DNA from: Ptiloglossa arizonensis
Taxonomy: Eukaryota; Arthropoda; Insecta; Hymenoptera; Colletidae
Reading direction: 5' to 3'
NCBI RefSeq assembly: GCF_051014685.1
Contig: NW_027478916.1
Coordinates: 186,001-250,000, forward strand
DNA: 64,000 nt
Shown: positions 1 through 10,610 of the stretch, one piece after another
Layout: every line of letters starts with the position of its first letter
How positions within the stretch are numbered: the stretch's first letter is position 1
Notes under the pieces: model-generated
Database searches by the model: none
What the model saw: the letters and a program-made list of their open reading frames with translations, nothing else
Told to the model about the DNA's origin: nothing
Program-made: the position numbers and the translations under genes

Positions 1-177
1 TTGCGAAAAATTTTTTGCCTTCTCAACCATTTCGTGGCTTCAAACTCCCATATCTCGCGAACGGATTGACCTGACCCAAAAATTCCTGTTGTGTCTGAAA
101 GTAGAAACTCGCCCGATTACAGCGGTATTTGTATTTTTTCCTTAGCCCATTCTGGTTAAGCGTTTGGAGCAGCAGAA
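1..177 (+). repeat. Chimeric monomer (front of one subtype, back of another)
   Basis: The front has the TTTCGTGGC form and the back has the marker form CTGACCC, TTGTGTCTG, GGTATTTG, CCTTAGCCC. Elsewhere in the left domain the marker tail usually follows a TTTGTTGTC / CAAGCATTTC front, and the TTTCGTGGC monomer is its left neighbour. Joining the two fits loss of one monomer by exchange within the array. The same chimera is at 1591-1767. Confidence 0.7.
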
Positions 178-287
178 TTGCGAAAAATTTTTTGCCTTCT
201 CAACCATTTCGTGGCTTCAAACTCCCATATCTCGCGAACGGATTGACCTAACCCAAAAATTCCTATTGCATCTGAAAGTAGAAACTC

Positions 288-304
288 GCCCGATTACAAC
301 GGAA
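288..304 (-). other. CENP-B-box-like site, best version (8 of 9 core bases)
   Basis: The minus strand reads TTCCGTTGTAATCGGGC over this span. The core known for mammalian CENP-B boxes is nTTCGnnnnAnnCGGGn; here TCCG replaces TTCG and everything else in the core fits. In ordinary AACGGTA monomers the site is ACCG (7 of 9), and in AGCGG monomers the spacer changes. CENP-B boxes are established only in some animals, and similar matches can occur by chance, so this is a candidate only. Confidence 0.3.
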
Positions 305-354
305 TGTGTATTTTTTCCCTAGGCCATTCTTGTTAAGCGATTGGAGCAGCAGAA

Positions 355-708
355 TTGCGAAAAATTTTTTGCCTTCTCAACCATTTCTTGGCTTCAAACT
401 CCCATATCTCGCGAACGGATTGACCTAACCCAAAAATTCATATTGCATCTGAAAGTAGAAACTCGCCCGATTACAACGGTGTGTGTATTTTTTCCCTAGG
501 CCATTCTGGTTAAGTGTTTGGAGCAGCAGAATTGCGAAAAATTTTTTGCCTTCTCAACCATTTCTTGGCTTCAAAGACCCATATCTTGCGAACGGATTGA
601 CCTCACCCAAAAATTCCTATTGCATCTGAAAGTAGAAACTAGCCCGATCACAACGGTATGTGTATTTTCTCCCTAGGCCATTCTGGTTAAGCGTTTGGAG
701 CAGCAGAA
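355..708 (+). repeat. Two right-domain-type monomers inside the left domain
   Basis: The first monomer (355-531) has TTCATATTGC, GGTGTGTG and TAAGTGTTTGG. The second (532-708) has a CAAAG..CCC variant, CATATCTTGCG, CCTCACCC, ACTAGCCC and TTTTCTCCC. This exact order of subtypes is characteristic of the right domain, for example about 40.57-40.85 kb and 63.57-63.82 kb. Small private changes (CAAAGACCC instead of CAAAGTCCC; CCCGATCA) suggest the pair is not a very recent arrival. Confidence 0.8.
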
Positions 709-1801
709 TTGCGAAAAATTTTTTGCCTTCTCAACCATTTCTTGGCGCAAACTCCCATATCTCGCGAACGGATTGACCTAACCCAAAAATTCCTATTGCA
801 TCTGGAAGTAGAAACTCGCCCGATTACAACGGTATGTGTATTTTTTCCCTAGGCCATTCTGGTTAAGCGTTTGGAGCAGCAGAATTGCGAAAAATTTTTT
901 GCCTTCTCAACCATTTCTTGGCTCAAACTCCCATATCTCGCGAACGGATTGACCTAACCCAAAAATTCCAATTGCATCTGAAAGTAGAAACTCGCCCGAT
1001 TACAGCGGTATGTGTATTTTTTCCCTAGGCCATTCTGGTTAAGCGTTTGGAGCAGCAGAATTGCGAACAATTTTTTGCCTTCTCAACCATTTCTTGGCTT
1101 CAAACTCCCATATCTCGCGAACGGATTGTCCTAACCCAAAAATTCCTGTTGCATCTGAAAGTAGAAACTCGCCCGATTACAACGGTATGTGTATTTTTTC
1201 CCTAGGCCATTCTGGTTAAGCGTTTGGAGCAGCAGAATTGCGAAAAATTTGTTGTCTTCTCAACCATTTCTTAGCTTCAAACTCGCATATCTCGCGAACG
1301 GATTCACCTAACCCAAAAATTCCTATTGCATCTGAAAGTAGAAACTCGCCCGATTACAGCGTTATGTGTATTTTTCCCCTAGGCCATTCTGGTTAAGCGT
1401 TTGGTGCAGCAGAATTGCGAAAAATTTTTTGCCTTCTCAACCATTTCTTGGCTCAAACTCCCATATCTCGCGAACGGATTAAACTAACCCAAAAATTCCT
1501 ATTGCATCTGAAAGTAGAAACCCGCCCGATTACAACGGTATGTGTATTTTTTCCCTAGGCCATTCTGGTTAAGCGTTTGGAGCAGCAGAATTGCGAAAAA
1601 TTTTTTGCCTTCTCAACCATTTCGTGGCTTCAAACTCCCATATCTCGCGAACGGATTGACCTGACCCAAAAATTCCTGTTGTGTCTGAAAGTAGAAACTC
1701 GCCCGATTACAGCGGTATTTGTATTTTTTCCTTAGCCCATTCTGGTTAAGCGTTTGGAGCAGCAGAATTGCGAAAAATTTTTTGCCTTCTCAACCATTTC
1801 G

Positions 1802-2591
1802 TGGCTTCAAACTCCCATATCTCGCGAACGGATTGACCTAACCCAAAAATTCCTATTGCATCTGAAAGTAGAAACTCGCCCGATTACAACGGTATGTGTA
1901 TTTTTTCCCTAGGCCACTCTGGTTAAGCGTTTGGAGCAGCAGAAGTGCGAAAAATTTGTTGTCTTCTCAACCATTTCTTAGCTTCAAACTCCCATATCTC
2001 ACGAACGGATTGACCTAACCCAAAAATTCCTGTTGCAGCTGAAAGTAGAAACTCGCCCGATTACAACGGTATGTGTATTTTTTCCCTAGGCCATTCTTGT
2101 TAAGCGTTTGGAGCAGCAGAATTGCGAAAAATTTTCTGCCTTCTCAACCATTTCTTGGCTTCAAACTCCCATATCTCGCGAACGGATTGTCCTAACCCAA
2201 AAATTCCTGTTGCATCTGAAAGTAGAAACTCGCCCGATTACAACGGTATGAGTATTTTTTCCCTAGGCCATTCTGGTTAAGCGTTTGGAGCAGCAGAATT
2301 GCGAAAAATTTGTTGTCTTCTCAACCATTTCTTAGCTTCAAACTCGCATATCTCGCGAACGGATTGACCTAACCCAAAAATTCCTATTGCATCTGAAAGT
2401 AGAAACTAGCCCGATTACAACGGTATGTGTATTTTCTCCCTAGGCCATTCTGGTTAAGCGTTTGGAGCAGCAGAATTGCGAAAAATTTTTTGCCTTCTCA
2501 ACCATTTCTTGGCTTCAAACTCCCATATCTCGCGAACGGGTTGACCTAACCCAAAAATTCCTATTGCATCTGAAAGTAGAAACTCGCCCGA
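1802..2591. repeat. 790-bp block, copy 1 of an offset-3,537 pair
   Basis: Matches 5339-6128 at a constant offset of 3,537 bp (20 monomers, three of them 176 bp). Shared rare bases are CCACTCT, TCTCACGAACGG, TTGCAGCTG and GGTATGAGT. Differences noticed are TGTCCTAACC here against TGTCCCAACC, and GAACGGGTTG here against GAACGGATTG. Confidence 0.85.
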
Positions 2592-2934
2592 TTACAACGG
2601 TATGTGTATTTTTTTCCTAGGCCATTCTGGTTAAGCGTTTGGAGAAGCAGAAGTGCGAAAAATTTGTTGTCTTCTCAACCATTTCTTAGCTTCAAACTCC
2701 CATATCTCGCGAACGGATTGACCTAACCCAAAAATTCCTATTGCATCTGAAAGTAGAAACTCGCCCGATTACAGCGGTATGTGTATTTTTTCCCTAGGCC
2801 ATTCTGGTTAAGCGTTTGGAGCAGCAGAATTGCGAAAAATTTTCTGCCTTCTCAACCATTTCTTGGCTCAAACTCCCATATCTCGCGAACGGATTGACCT
2901 AACCCAAAAATTCCAATTGCATCTGAAAGTAGAA

Positions 2935-2955
2935 ACTCGCCGATTACAACGGCAT
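2935..2955 (+). repeat. Monomer with a 1-bp deletion in the CGCCCG block
   Basis: Reads ACTCGCCGATTACAACGGCA where others read ACTCGCCCGATTACAACGGTA. One C is lost and GGTATG became GGCATG. The frame change this makes is what opens an 82-codon reading frame at 2830-3078; it is not evidence for a gene. Confidence 0.75.
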
Positions 2956-3114
2956 GTGTATTTTTTCCCTAGGCCATTCTGGTTAAGCGTTTGGAGCAGC
3001 AGAAGTGCGAAAAATTTGTTGTCTTCTCAACTATTTCTTAGCTTCAAACACCCATATCTCGCGAACGGATTGACCTAATCCAAAAATTCCTGTTGCATCT
3101 GAAAGTAGAAACTC

Positions 3115-3131
3115 GCCCGATTACAACGGAA
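3115..3131 (-). other. CENP-B-box-like site, second 8-of-9 version
   Basis: Same AACGGAATG variant as at 288-304, so the minus strand again gives TCCG, the spacer A, and CGGG in register. These were the only two copies with this variant that I noticed. Confidence 0.3.
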
Positions 3132-3660
3132 TGTGTATTTTTTCCCTAGGCCATTCTTGTTAAGCGATTGGAGCAGCAGAATTGCGAAAAATTTTTTGCC
3201 TTCTCAACCATTTCTTGGCTTCAAACTCCTATATCTCGCGAACGGATTGACCTAACCCAAAAATTCCTATTGCATCTGAAAGTAGACACTCGCCCGATTA
3301 CAGCGGTATGGGTATTTTTTCCCTAGGCCATTCTGGTTAAGCGTTTGGAGCAGCAGAATTGCGAAAAATTTTCTGCCTTCTCAACCATTTCTTGGCTTCA
3401 AACTCCCATATCTCGCGAACGGATTGACCTAACCCAAAAATTCCTATTGCATCTGAAAGTAGAAACTCGCCCGATTACAGCGGTATGTGTATTTTTTCCC
3501 TAGGCAATTCTGGTTAAGCGTTTGGAGCAGCAGAATTGCGAAAAATTTGTTGTCTTCTCAACCATTTCTTGGCTTCAAACTCCCATATCTCGCGAACGGA
3601 TTGTCCTAACCCAAAAATTCCTGTTGCATCTGAAAGTAGAAACTCGCCCGATTACAACGG

Positions 3661-4632
3661 TATGTGTATTTTTTCCCTAGGCCATTCTGGTTAAGCGTTT
3701 GGAGCAGCAGAATTGCGAAAAATTTGTTGTCTTCTCAACCATTTCTTAGCTTCAAACTCGCATATCTCGCGAACGGATTGACATAACCCAAAAATTCCTA
3801 TTGCATCTGAAAGTAGAAACTAGCCCGATTACAACGGTATGTGTATTTTCTCCCTAGGCCATTCTGGTTAAGCGTTTGGAGAAGCAGAATTGCGAAAAAT
3901 TTTTTGCCTTCTCAACCATTTCTTGGCTTCAAACTCCCATATCTCGCGAACGGATTGAGCTAACCCAAAAATTCCTATTGCATCTGAAAGTAGAAACTCG
4001 CCCGATTACAACGGTGTGTGTATTTTTTCGCTAGGCCATTCTGGTTAAGCGTTTGGAGCAGCAGAATTGCGAAAAATTTTCTGCCTTCTCAACCATTTCT
4101 TGGCTTCAAACTCCCATATCTCGCGAACGGATTGACCTAACCCAAAAATTCCTGTTGCGTCTGAAAGTAGAAGCTCGCCCGATTACAACGGTATGTGTAT
4201 TTTTTTCCTAGGCCATTCTGGTTAAGCGTTTGGAGAAGCAGAAGTGCGAAAAATTTTTTGCCTTCTCAACCATTTCTTGGCTTCAAACTCCCATATCTCG
4301 CGAACGGATTGACCTAACCCAAAAATTCCTGTTGCATCTGAAAGTAGAAACTCGCTCGATTACAACGGTATGTGTATTTTTTTCCTAGGCCATTCTGGTT
4401 AAGCGTTTGGAGCAGCAGAAGTGCGAAAAATTTGTTGTCTTCTCAACCATTTCTTAGCTTCAAACTCCCATATCTCGCGAACGGATTGACCTAACCCAAA
4501 AATTCCTATTGCATCTGAAAGTCGAATCTCGCCCGATTACAACGGTATGTGTATTTTTTTCCTAGGCCATTCTGGTTAAGCGTTTGGAGAAGCAGAAGTG
4601 CGAAAAATTTTTTGCCTTCTCAACCATTTCTT
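3661..4632. repeat. 0.97-kb block D, left copy (offset 32,896)
   Basis: Matches 36557-37528. Shared: GACATAACC, TTTTTTCGCTAGG (4029/36925), GAAGCTCGCC, TTTTTTTCCTAGG. Differences noticed: GAGCTAACCC here against GAGCTGACCC; CTCGCTCG here against CTCGCCCG; CCTAGG here against CCAAGG near 37282. Confidence 0.85.
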
Positions 4633-5304
4633 GGCTTCAAACTCCCATATCTCGCGAACGGATTGACCTAACCCAAAAATTCCTATTGCATCTGAAAGTA
4701 GAAACTCGCCCGACTACAGCGGTATGTGTATTTTTTCCCTAGGCCATTCTGGTTAAGCGTTTGGAGCAGCAGAAGTGCGAAAAATTTTCTGCCTTGTCAA
4801 CCATTTCTTGGCTTCAAACTCCCATATCTCGCGAACGGATTGACCTAACCCAAAAATTCCTATTGCATCTGGAAGTAGAAACTCGCCCGATTACAGCGGT
4901 ATGTGTATTTTTTCCCTAGGCCATTCTGGTTAAGCGTTTGGAGCAGCAGAATTGCGAAAAATTTTTTGCCTTCTCAACCATTTCTTGGCTCAAACTCCCA
5001 TATCTCGCGAACGGATTGACCTAACCCAAAAATTCCAATTGCATCTGAAAGTAGAAACTCGCCCGATTACAACGGTATGTGTATTTTTTCCCTAGGCCAT
5101 TCTGGTTAAGCGTTTGGAGCAGCAGAAGTGCGAAAAATTTGTTGTCTTCTCAACTATTTCTTAGCTTCAAACACCCATATCTCGCGAACGGATTGACCTA
5201 ATCCAAAAATTCCTGTTGCATCTGAAAGTAGAAACTCGCCCGATTACAACGGTATGTGTATTTTTTCCCTAGACCATTCTTGTTAAGCGTTTGGAGCAGC
5301 AGAA

Positions 5305-5481
5305 TTGCGAAAAATTTTTTGCCTTCTCAACCATTTCTTGGCTTCAAACTCCCATATCTCGCGAACGGATTGACCTAACCCAAAAATTCCTATTGCATCT
5401 GAAAGTAGAAACTCGCCCGATTACAACGGTATGTGTATTTTTTCCCTAGGCCACTCTGGTTAAGCGTTTGGAGCAGCAGAA
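5305..5481 (+). repeat. Representative full monomer, close to consensus
   Basis: This copy matches the majority base almost throughout; the exception is CCACTCT where most copies have CCATTCT. Counting from TTGCG as position 1, the landmarks are: A-tract/T-tract near-palindrome at 3-18; TTCTCAACCATTTC at about 20-33; a near-invariant block around TCGCGA at about 49-66; ACCCAAAAATTCC at about 74-86; CTGAAAGTAGAAA at about 95-107; CGCCCGATTACAACGG at about 110-125; a T-run at 134-139; CCTAGG at about 141-146; and GGTTAAGCGTTTGGAGCAGCAGAA to the end, given here only as a position guide (about 154-177). There is one TCGCGA and one CCTAGG site per unit, so either would give a ladder. Confidence 0.95.
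5307..5322 (+). other. A-tract/T-tract near-palindrome in most monomers (example)
   Basis: GCGAAAAATTTTTTGC is a 16-nt near-palindrome (only positions 3 and 14 do not pair) with A5T6 at its centre. It is present once per 177 bp in the majority class. Such tracts are known to curve DNA and to favour minor-groove binders such as AT-hook proteins. A second class of monomers has AAAAATTTGTTGTC instead, which breaks the symmetry and the T-run; a third has AAAAATTTTCTGCC. Binding by any protein is not shown by the sequence. Confidence 0.6.
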
Positions 5482-6128
5482 GTGCGAAAAATTTGTTGTC
5501 TTCTCAACCATTTCTTAGCTTCAAACTCCCATATCTCACGAACGGATTGACCTAACCCAAAAATTCCTGTTGCAGCTGAAAGTAGAAACTCGCCCGATTA
5601 CAACGGTATGTGTATTTTTTCCCTAGGCCATTCTTGTTAAGCGTTTGGAGCAGCAGAATTGCGAAAAATTTTCTGCCTTCTCAACCATTTCTTGGCTTCA
5701 AACTCCCATATCTCGCGAACGGATTGTCCCAACCCAAAAATTCCTGTTGCATCTGAAAGTAGAAACTCGCCCGATTACAACGGTATGAGTATTTTTTCCC
5801 TAGGCCATTCTGGTTAAGCGTTTGGAGCAGCAGAATTGCGAAAAATTTGTTGTCTTCTCAACCATTTCTTAGCTTCAAACTCGCATATCTCGCGAACGGA
5901 TTGACCTAACCCAAAAATTCCTATTGCATCTGAAAGTAGAAACTAGCCCGATTACAACGGTATGTGTATTTTCTCCCTAGGCCATTCTGGTTAAGCGTTT
6001 GGAGCAGCAGAATTGCGAAAAATTTTTTGCCTTCTCAACCATTTCTTGGCTTCAAACTCCCATATCTCGCGAACGGATTGACCTAACCCAAAAATTCCTA
6101 TTGCATCTGAAAGTAGAAACTCGCCCGA
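5339..6128. repeat. 790-bp block, copy 2 of the offset-3,537 pair
   Basis: Partner of 1802-2591 with the same rare bases. It is also inside the block copied to about 26.4-27.2 kb, so this sequence is present three times in the window. Confidence 0.85.
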
Positions 6129-7549
6129 CTACAGCGGTATGGGTATTTTTTCCCTAGGCCATTCTGGTTAAGCGTTTGGAGCAGCAGAAGTGCGAAAAAT
6201 TTTCTGCCTTCTCAACCATTTCTTGGCTTCAAACTCCCATATCTCGCGAACGGATTGACCTAACCCAAAAATTCCTATTGCATCTGGAAGTAGAAACTCG
6301 CCCGATTACAACGGTATTTGTATTTTTTCCCTAGGCCATTCTGGTTAAGCGTTTGGAGCAGCAGAAGTGCGAAAAATTTGTTGTCTTCTCAACTATTTCT
6401 TAGCTTCAAACACCCATATCTCGCGAACGGATTGACCTAATCCAAAAATTCCTGTTGCATCTGAAAGTAGAAACTCGCCCGATTACAACGGTATGTGTAT
6501 TTTTTTCCTAGGCCATTCTTGTTAAGCGATTGGAGCAGCAGAATTGCGAAAAATTTTTTGCCTTCTCAACCATTTCTTGGCTTCAAACTCCCATATCTCG
6601 CGAACGGATTGACCTAACCCAAAAATTCCTATTGCATCTGAAAGTAGAAACTCGCCCGACTACAACGGTATGTGTATTTTTTCCCTAGGCCATTCTGGTT
6701 AAGCGTTTGGAGCAGCAGAAGTGCGAAAAATTTTCTGCCTTCTCAACCATTTCTTGGCTTCAAACTCCCATATCTCGCGAACGGATTGACCTAACCCAAA
6801 AATTCCTATTGCATCTGAAAGTAGAAACTAGCCCGATTACAGCGGTATGTGTATTTTTTCCCTAGGCCATTCTGGTTAAGCGTTTGGAGCAGCAGAATTG
6901 CGAAAAATTTTTTGCCTTCTCAACCATTTCTTGGCTCAAACTCCCATATCTCGCGAACGGATTGACCTAACCCAAAAATTCCAATTGCATCTGAAAGTTG
7001 AAACTCGCCCGATTACAACGGTATGTGTATTTTTTCCCTAGGCCATTCTGGTTAAGCGTTTGGAGCAGCAGAAGTGCGAAAAATTTGTTGTCTTCTCAAC
7101 TATTTCTTAGCTTCAAACACCCATATCTCGCGAACGGATTGACCTAATCCAAAAATTCCGGTTGCATCTGAAAGTAGAAACTCGCCCGATTACAACGGTA
7201 TGTGTATTTTTTCCCTAGGCCATTCTTGTTAAGCGATTGGAGCAGCAGAATTGCGAAAAATTTTTTGCCTTCTCAACCATTTCTTGGCTTCAAACTCCCA
7301 TATCTCGCGAACGGATTGACCTAACCCAAAAATTCCTATTGCATCTGAAAGTAGAAACTCGCCGGATTACAGCGGTATGGGTATTTTTTCCCTAGGCCAT
7401 TCTGGTTAAGCGTTTGGAGCAGCAGAAGTGCGAAAAATTTGTTGTCTTCTCAACTATTTCTTAGTTTCAAACTCCCATATCTCGCGAACGGATTGACCTA
7501 ATCCAAAAATTCCTGTTGCATCTGAAAGTAGAAACTCGCCCGATTACAG

Positions 7550-9658
7550 CGGTATGTGTATTTTTTCCCTAGGCCATTCTTGTTAAGCGATTGGAGCAGC
7601 AGAATTGCGAAAAATTTTTTGCCTTCTCAACCATTTCTTGGCTTCAAACTCCCATATCTCGCGAACGGATTGTCCTAACCCAAAAATTCCTATTGCATCT
7701 GAAAGTAGAAACTCGCCCGATTACAGCGGTATGGGTATTTTTTCCCTAGGCCATTCTGGTTAAGCGTTTGGAGCAGCAGAATTGCGAAAAATTTTCTGCC
7801 TTCTCAACCATTTCTTGGCTTCAAACTCCCATATCTCGCGAACGGATTGACCTAACCCAAAAATTCCTATTGCATCTGAGAGTAGAAACTCGCCCGATTA
7901 CAGCGGTATGTGTATTTTTTCCCTAGGCCATTCTGGTTAAGCGTTTGGAGCAGCAGAATTGCGAAAAATTTTTTGCCTTCTCAACCATTTCTTGGCTTCA
8001 AACTCCCATATCTCGCGAACGGATTGTCCTAACCCAAAAATTCCTATTGCATCTGAAAGTAGAAACTCGCCCGATTACAGCGGTATGGGTATTTTTTCCC
8101 TAGGCCATTCTGGTTAAGCGTTTGGAGCAGCAGAATTGCGAAAAATTTTCTGCCTTCTCAACCATTTCTTGGCTTCAAACTCCCATATCTCGCGAACGGA
8201 TTGACCTAACCCAAAAATTCCTATTGCATCTGAAAGTAGAAACTCGCCCGATTACAGCGGTATGTGTATTTTTTCCCTAGGCCATTCTGGTTAAGCGTTT
8301 GGAGCAGCAGAATTGCGAAAAATTTTTTGCCTTCTCAACCATTTCTTGGCTTCAAACTCCCATATCTCGCGAACGGATTGTCCTAACCCAAAAATTCCTG
8401 TTGCATCTGAAAGTAGAAACTCGCCCGATTACAACGGTATGTGTATTTTTTCCCTAGGCCATTCTGGTTAAGCGTTTGGAGCAGCAGAATTGCGAAAAAT
8501 TTGTTGTCTTCTCAACCATTTCTTAGCTTCAAACTCGCATATCTCGCGAACGGATTGACCTAACCCAAAAATTCCTATTGCATCTGAAAGTAGAAACTCG
8601 CCCGATTACAGCGTTATGTGTATTTTTCCCCTAGGCCATTCTGGTTAAGCGTTTGGTGCAGCAGAATTGCGAAAAATTTTTTGCCTTCTCAACCATTTCT
8701 TGGCTCAAACTCCCGTATCTCGCGAACGGATTAACCTAACCCAAAAATTCCTATTGCATCTGAAAGTAGAAACCCGCCCGATTACAACGGTATGTGTATT
8801 TTTTCCCTAGGCCATTCTGGTTAAGCGTTTGGAGCAGCAGAATTGCGAAAAATTTTTTGCCTTCTCAACCATTTCGTGGCTTCAAACTCCCATATCTCGC
8901 GAACGGATTGACCTAACCCAAAAATTCCTATTGCATCTGAAAGTAGAAACCCGCCCGATTACAACGGTATGTGTATTTTTTCCCTAGGCCATTCTGGTTA
9001 AGCGTTTGGAGCAGCAGAATTGCGAAAAATTTGTTGTCTTCTCAAGCATTTCTTGGCTTCAAACTCCCATATCTCGCGAACGGATTGACCTGACCCAAAA
9101 ATTCCTGTTGTGTCTGAAAGTAGAAACTCGCCCGATTACAGCGGTATTTGTATTTTTTCCTTAGCCCATTCTGGTTAAGCGTTTGGAGCAGCAGAAGTGC
9201 GAAAAATTTGTTGTCTTCTCAACTATTTCTTAGCTTCAAACTCCCATATCTCGCGAACGGATTGACCTAATCCAAAAATTCCTGTTGCATCTGAAAGTAG
9301 AAACTCGCCCGATTACAACGGTATGTGTATTTTTTCCCTAGGCCATTCTTGTTAAGCGATTGGAGCAGCAGAATTGCGAAAAATTTTTTGCCTTCTCAAC
9401 CATTTCTTGGCTTCAAACTCCCATATCTCGCGAACGGATTGACCTAACCCAAAAATTCCTATTGCATCTGAAAGTAGAAACTCGCCCGATTACAGCGGTA
9501 TGGGTATTTTTTCCCTAGGCCATTCTGGTTAAGCGTTTGGAGCAGCAGAATTGCGAAAAATTTTCTGCCTTCTCAACCATTTCTTGGCTTCAAACTCCCA
9601 TATCTCGCGAACGGATTGACCTAACCCAAAAATTCCTATTGCATCTGAAAGTAGAAAC
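7550..9658. repeat. 2.1-kb block B, left copy (offset 20,692)
   Basis: Matches 28242-30350. The offset is exactly 354 bp (two monomers) less than for block A, so two monomers were gained here or lost there between the blocks. One difference noticed: TAAGCGTTTGG here, TAAGCGATTGG in the partner near 29514. A similar block also lies at 12.06-13.7 kb (offset 4,598). Confidence 0.85.
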
Positions 9659-10610
9659 CCGCCCGATTACAACGGTATGTGTATTTTTTCCCTAGGCCAT
9701 TCTGGTTAAGCGTTTGGAGCAGCAGAATTGCGAAAAATTTGTTGTGTTCTCAACCATTTCTTAGCTTCAAACTCGCATATCTCGCGAACGGATTGACCTA
9801 ACCCAAAAATTCCTATTGCATCTGAAAGTAGAAACTCGCCCGATTACAGCGTTATGTGTATTTTTCCCCTAGGCCATTCTGGTTAAGCGTTTGGTGCAGC
9901 AGAATTGCGAAAAATTTTTTGCCTTCTCAACTATTTCTTGGCTCAAACTCCCATATCTCGCGAACGGATTAACCTAACCCAAAAATTCCTATTGCATCTG
10001 AAAGTAGAAACCCGCCCGATTACAACGGTATGTGTATTTTTTCCCTAGGCCATTCTGGTTAAGCGTTTGGTGCAGCAGAATTGCGAAAAATTTTTTACCT
10101 TCTCAACTATTTCTTGGCTCAAACTCCCATATCTCGCGAACGGATTAACCTAACCCAAAAATTCCTATTGCATCTGAAAGTAGAAACCCGCACGATTACA
10201 ACGGTATGTGTATTTTTTCCCTAGGCCATTCTGGTTAAGCGTTTGGAGCAGCAGAATTGCGAAAAATTTTTTGCCTTCTCAACCATTTCGTGGCTTCAAA
10301 CTCCCATATCTCGCGAACGGATTGACCTAACCCAAAAATTCCTATTGCATCTGAAAGTAGAAACCCGCCCGATTACAACGGTATGTGTATTTTTTCCCTA
10401 GGCCATTCTGGTTAAGCGTTTGGAGCAGCAGAATTGCGAAAAATTTGTTGTCTTCTCAAGCATTTCTTGGCTTCAAACTCCCATATCTCGCGAACGGATT
10501 GACCTGACCCAAAAATTCCTGTTGTGTCTGAAAGTAGAAACTCGCCCGATTACAGCGGTATTTGTATTTTTTCCTTAGCCCATTCTGGTTAAGCGTTTGG
10601 AGCAGCAGAA

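Larger units (their letters stand above)
1..4421. repeat. Left-edge mosaic of monomers before super-repeat copy 1
   Basis: About 25 monomers of mixed subtypes, including chimeric marker monomers at 1-177 and 1591-1767 and two right-domain-type monomers at 355-708. The part from 1802 to 2591 recurs at 5339-6128, and the part from 3661 recurs near 36.6 kb. No gene or non-satellite sequence was seen. Confidence 0.85.
4422..7318. repeat. 2.9-kb block A, left copy (offset 21,046)
   Basis: Matches 25468-28364. The only substitutions I noticed over about 2.9 kb are CTAACCCC-type (here CTAACCC, partner CTACCCC near 26600) and a T-run change near 26665 (TTTTTACCC in the partner). It ends where this copy has GGATTGACC and the partner GGATTGTCC. 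Confidence 0.88.

Noticed and set aside
2830..3078. 82-codon open frame spanning more than one monomer
   Set aside because: It exists because of a single C deletion near 2940 within the satellite. The sequence is ordinary repeat; no family resemblance, and no conserved start or ribosome-related context.
5307..5322. Bacterial-type terminator hairpin at the A-tract/T-tract
   Set aside because: The near-palindrome has no loop or G+C-rich stem and occurs once per monomer; curvature is the better reading.
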